This document shows, piece after piece, positions 42,341 through 42,660 of a DNA stretch of 42,660 nucleotides. The DNA is taken from contig DJSB01000021.1 of the NCBI GenBank assembly GCA_002437945.1, positions 1-42,660 of the forward strand, in the 5' to 3' direction. The translations under genes and the position numbers were made by a program. The stretch comes from Christensenella sp. UBA6345 (GTDB taxonomy: Bacteria > Bacillota > Clostridia > Christensenellales > UBA1242). Numbering within the stretch: the stretch's first letter is position 1; each line of letters begins with the position of its first letter. The notes under the pieces are model-generated. The model was not told the DNA's origin, did not search any database, and saw only the letters and a list, made by a program, of their open reading frames with translations.

Positions 42341-42660
42341 TCAAGAGTTCAAATGCTGAACTCTCGAAGTTGATAAAATTTTTACATAAAAATATTTCCC
42401 GAGTGTTCAAATGGTGAACACACGAGAGTGATATATTTGAAATTGAAGCAAGAAAATTAAAAAAGTTTTCTCGTTACACACAATGTGTGTGATGCGGGAA
42501 TTATATAATTTGTTTGTAAAAATCTTTCTCGTTTGACCAAATGGTGGTAAAGCGAGATTGATAAAATAAAACCATAAAATAATTTTCCGATATATCACCC
42601 GTTGATAAATCGACTATGTGAAAATATTTTTGTCGCTGTAAAGAATGTGTTTACAGCGGG
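42341..42660. repeat. Array of at least six hairpins with covarying stems and a mostly conserved AATG loop
   Basis: Hairpins centre at about 42354, 42412, 42484, 42542, 42600 and 42646, three of the steps being 58 bp. Inner stems differ but stay paired: AGAGTTCA/TGAACTCT, GTGTTCA/TGAACAC, CACACA/TGTGTG, a TGACCA-type stem with TGGTGG, TATCA/TTGATA and CGCTGTAAA/TTTACAGCG. Outer stems of the TCTCG/CGAGA kind recur (exact in 42527-42557; with G-T in 42469-42499). Loops are AATGC, AATGG, CAATG, AATGG, CCCGT and AATGT. Linkers share TTGATAAAAT and a run ending in TTTCTCG or TTTTCCG. No protein gene is supported here. The array continues past the window edge. Confidence 0.8.

Noticed and set aside
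42407..42598. Reverse-strand open frame across the hairpin array
   Set aside because: It runs through several palindromes and has no ribosome binding site; the repeat structure accounts for it.
42341..42660. CRISPR array
   Set aside because: Variable segments are themselves palindromes, the conserved parts are short and imperfect, spacing is irregular and no cas gene is present.

Overview
The window reads as a chromosome segment of an AT-rich, spore-forming, Gram-positive bacterium of the Clostridia type. The evidence is spoIVA, a YlmC/YmxH-type sporulation protein, a LysM-GH18 protein like the spore cortex enzyme SleL, nrdR, the der-plsY-spoIVA order, strong AGGAG-type ribosome binding sites, intrinsic terminators after nearly every unit, and a perfect sigma-E -10 box in front of spoIVA. 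Lineage cannot be fixed further by eye; an uncultured gut-type Clostridia member is a reasonable guess.

Layout. 1-620: the tail of an AAA/DUF4143 ATPase, then a gene-free stretch that looks like structured RNA with its own terminator. 640-1650: an XRE repressor divergent from a small membrane protein across a multi-copy operator. 1810-4800: a copper operon (csoR, then copA fused in frame to a copZ-like domain that keeps its own ribosome binding site and ATG). 5030-7660: two flavodoxin-type proteins, one fused to a membrane domain, and a MazG-like pyrophosphohydrolase. 7760-9490: the two subunits of an aconitase X enzyme. 9630-17640: the sporulation and housekeeping core (SleL-like, HD hydrolase, nrdR, ylmC/ymxH, der, plsY, spoIVA); gpsA, usually between plsY and spoIVA, is not there.

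17640-23390: an AlkD-like protein, a DUF2804 protein, a hypothetical protein, two tandem HAD phosphatases and a PepD-type dipeptidase. 23650-29610: two XRE regulators flanking shared repeat motifs, a repeat-built lipoprotein with a recent internal duplication, a membrane protein and a secreted metzincin-type metalloprotease. 29670-34570: a TPR protein, a hypothetical protein, a membrane-anchored calcineurin-like phosphoesterase, and an LRR-like/membrane protein pair split at a run of eight A.

34620-42660 looks accessory: a methyltransferase behind a long leader, ABC exporters, a 212-bp tandem repeat built partly from the 3' end of a tRNA-Lys(CUU) gene (a likely integration scar), another flavodoxin protein, small membrane and lipoprotein genes, and, running off the right edge, an array of at least six hairpins whose stems differ but remain paired and whose loops mostly share AATG. 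That array, the tRNA-derived repeat and the copA/copZ overlap are the observations most worth following up.
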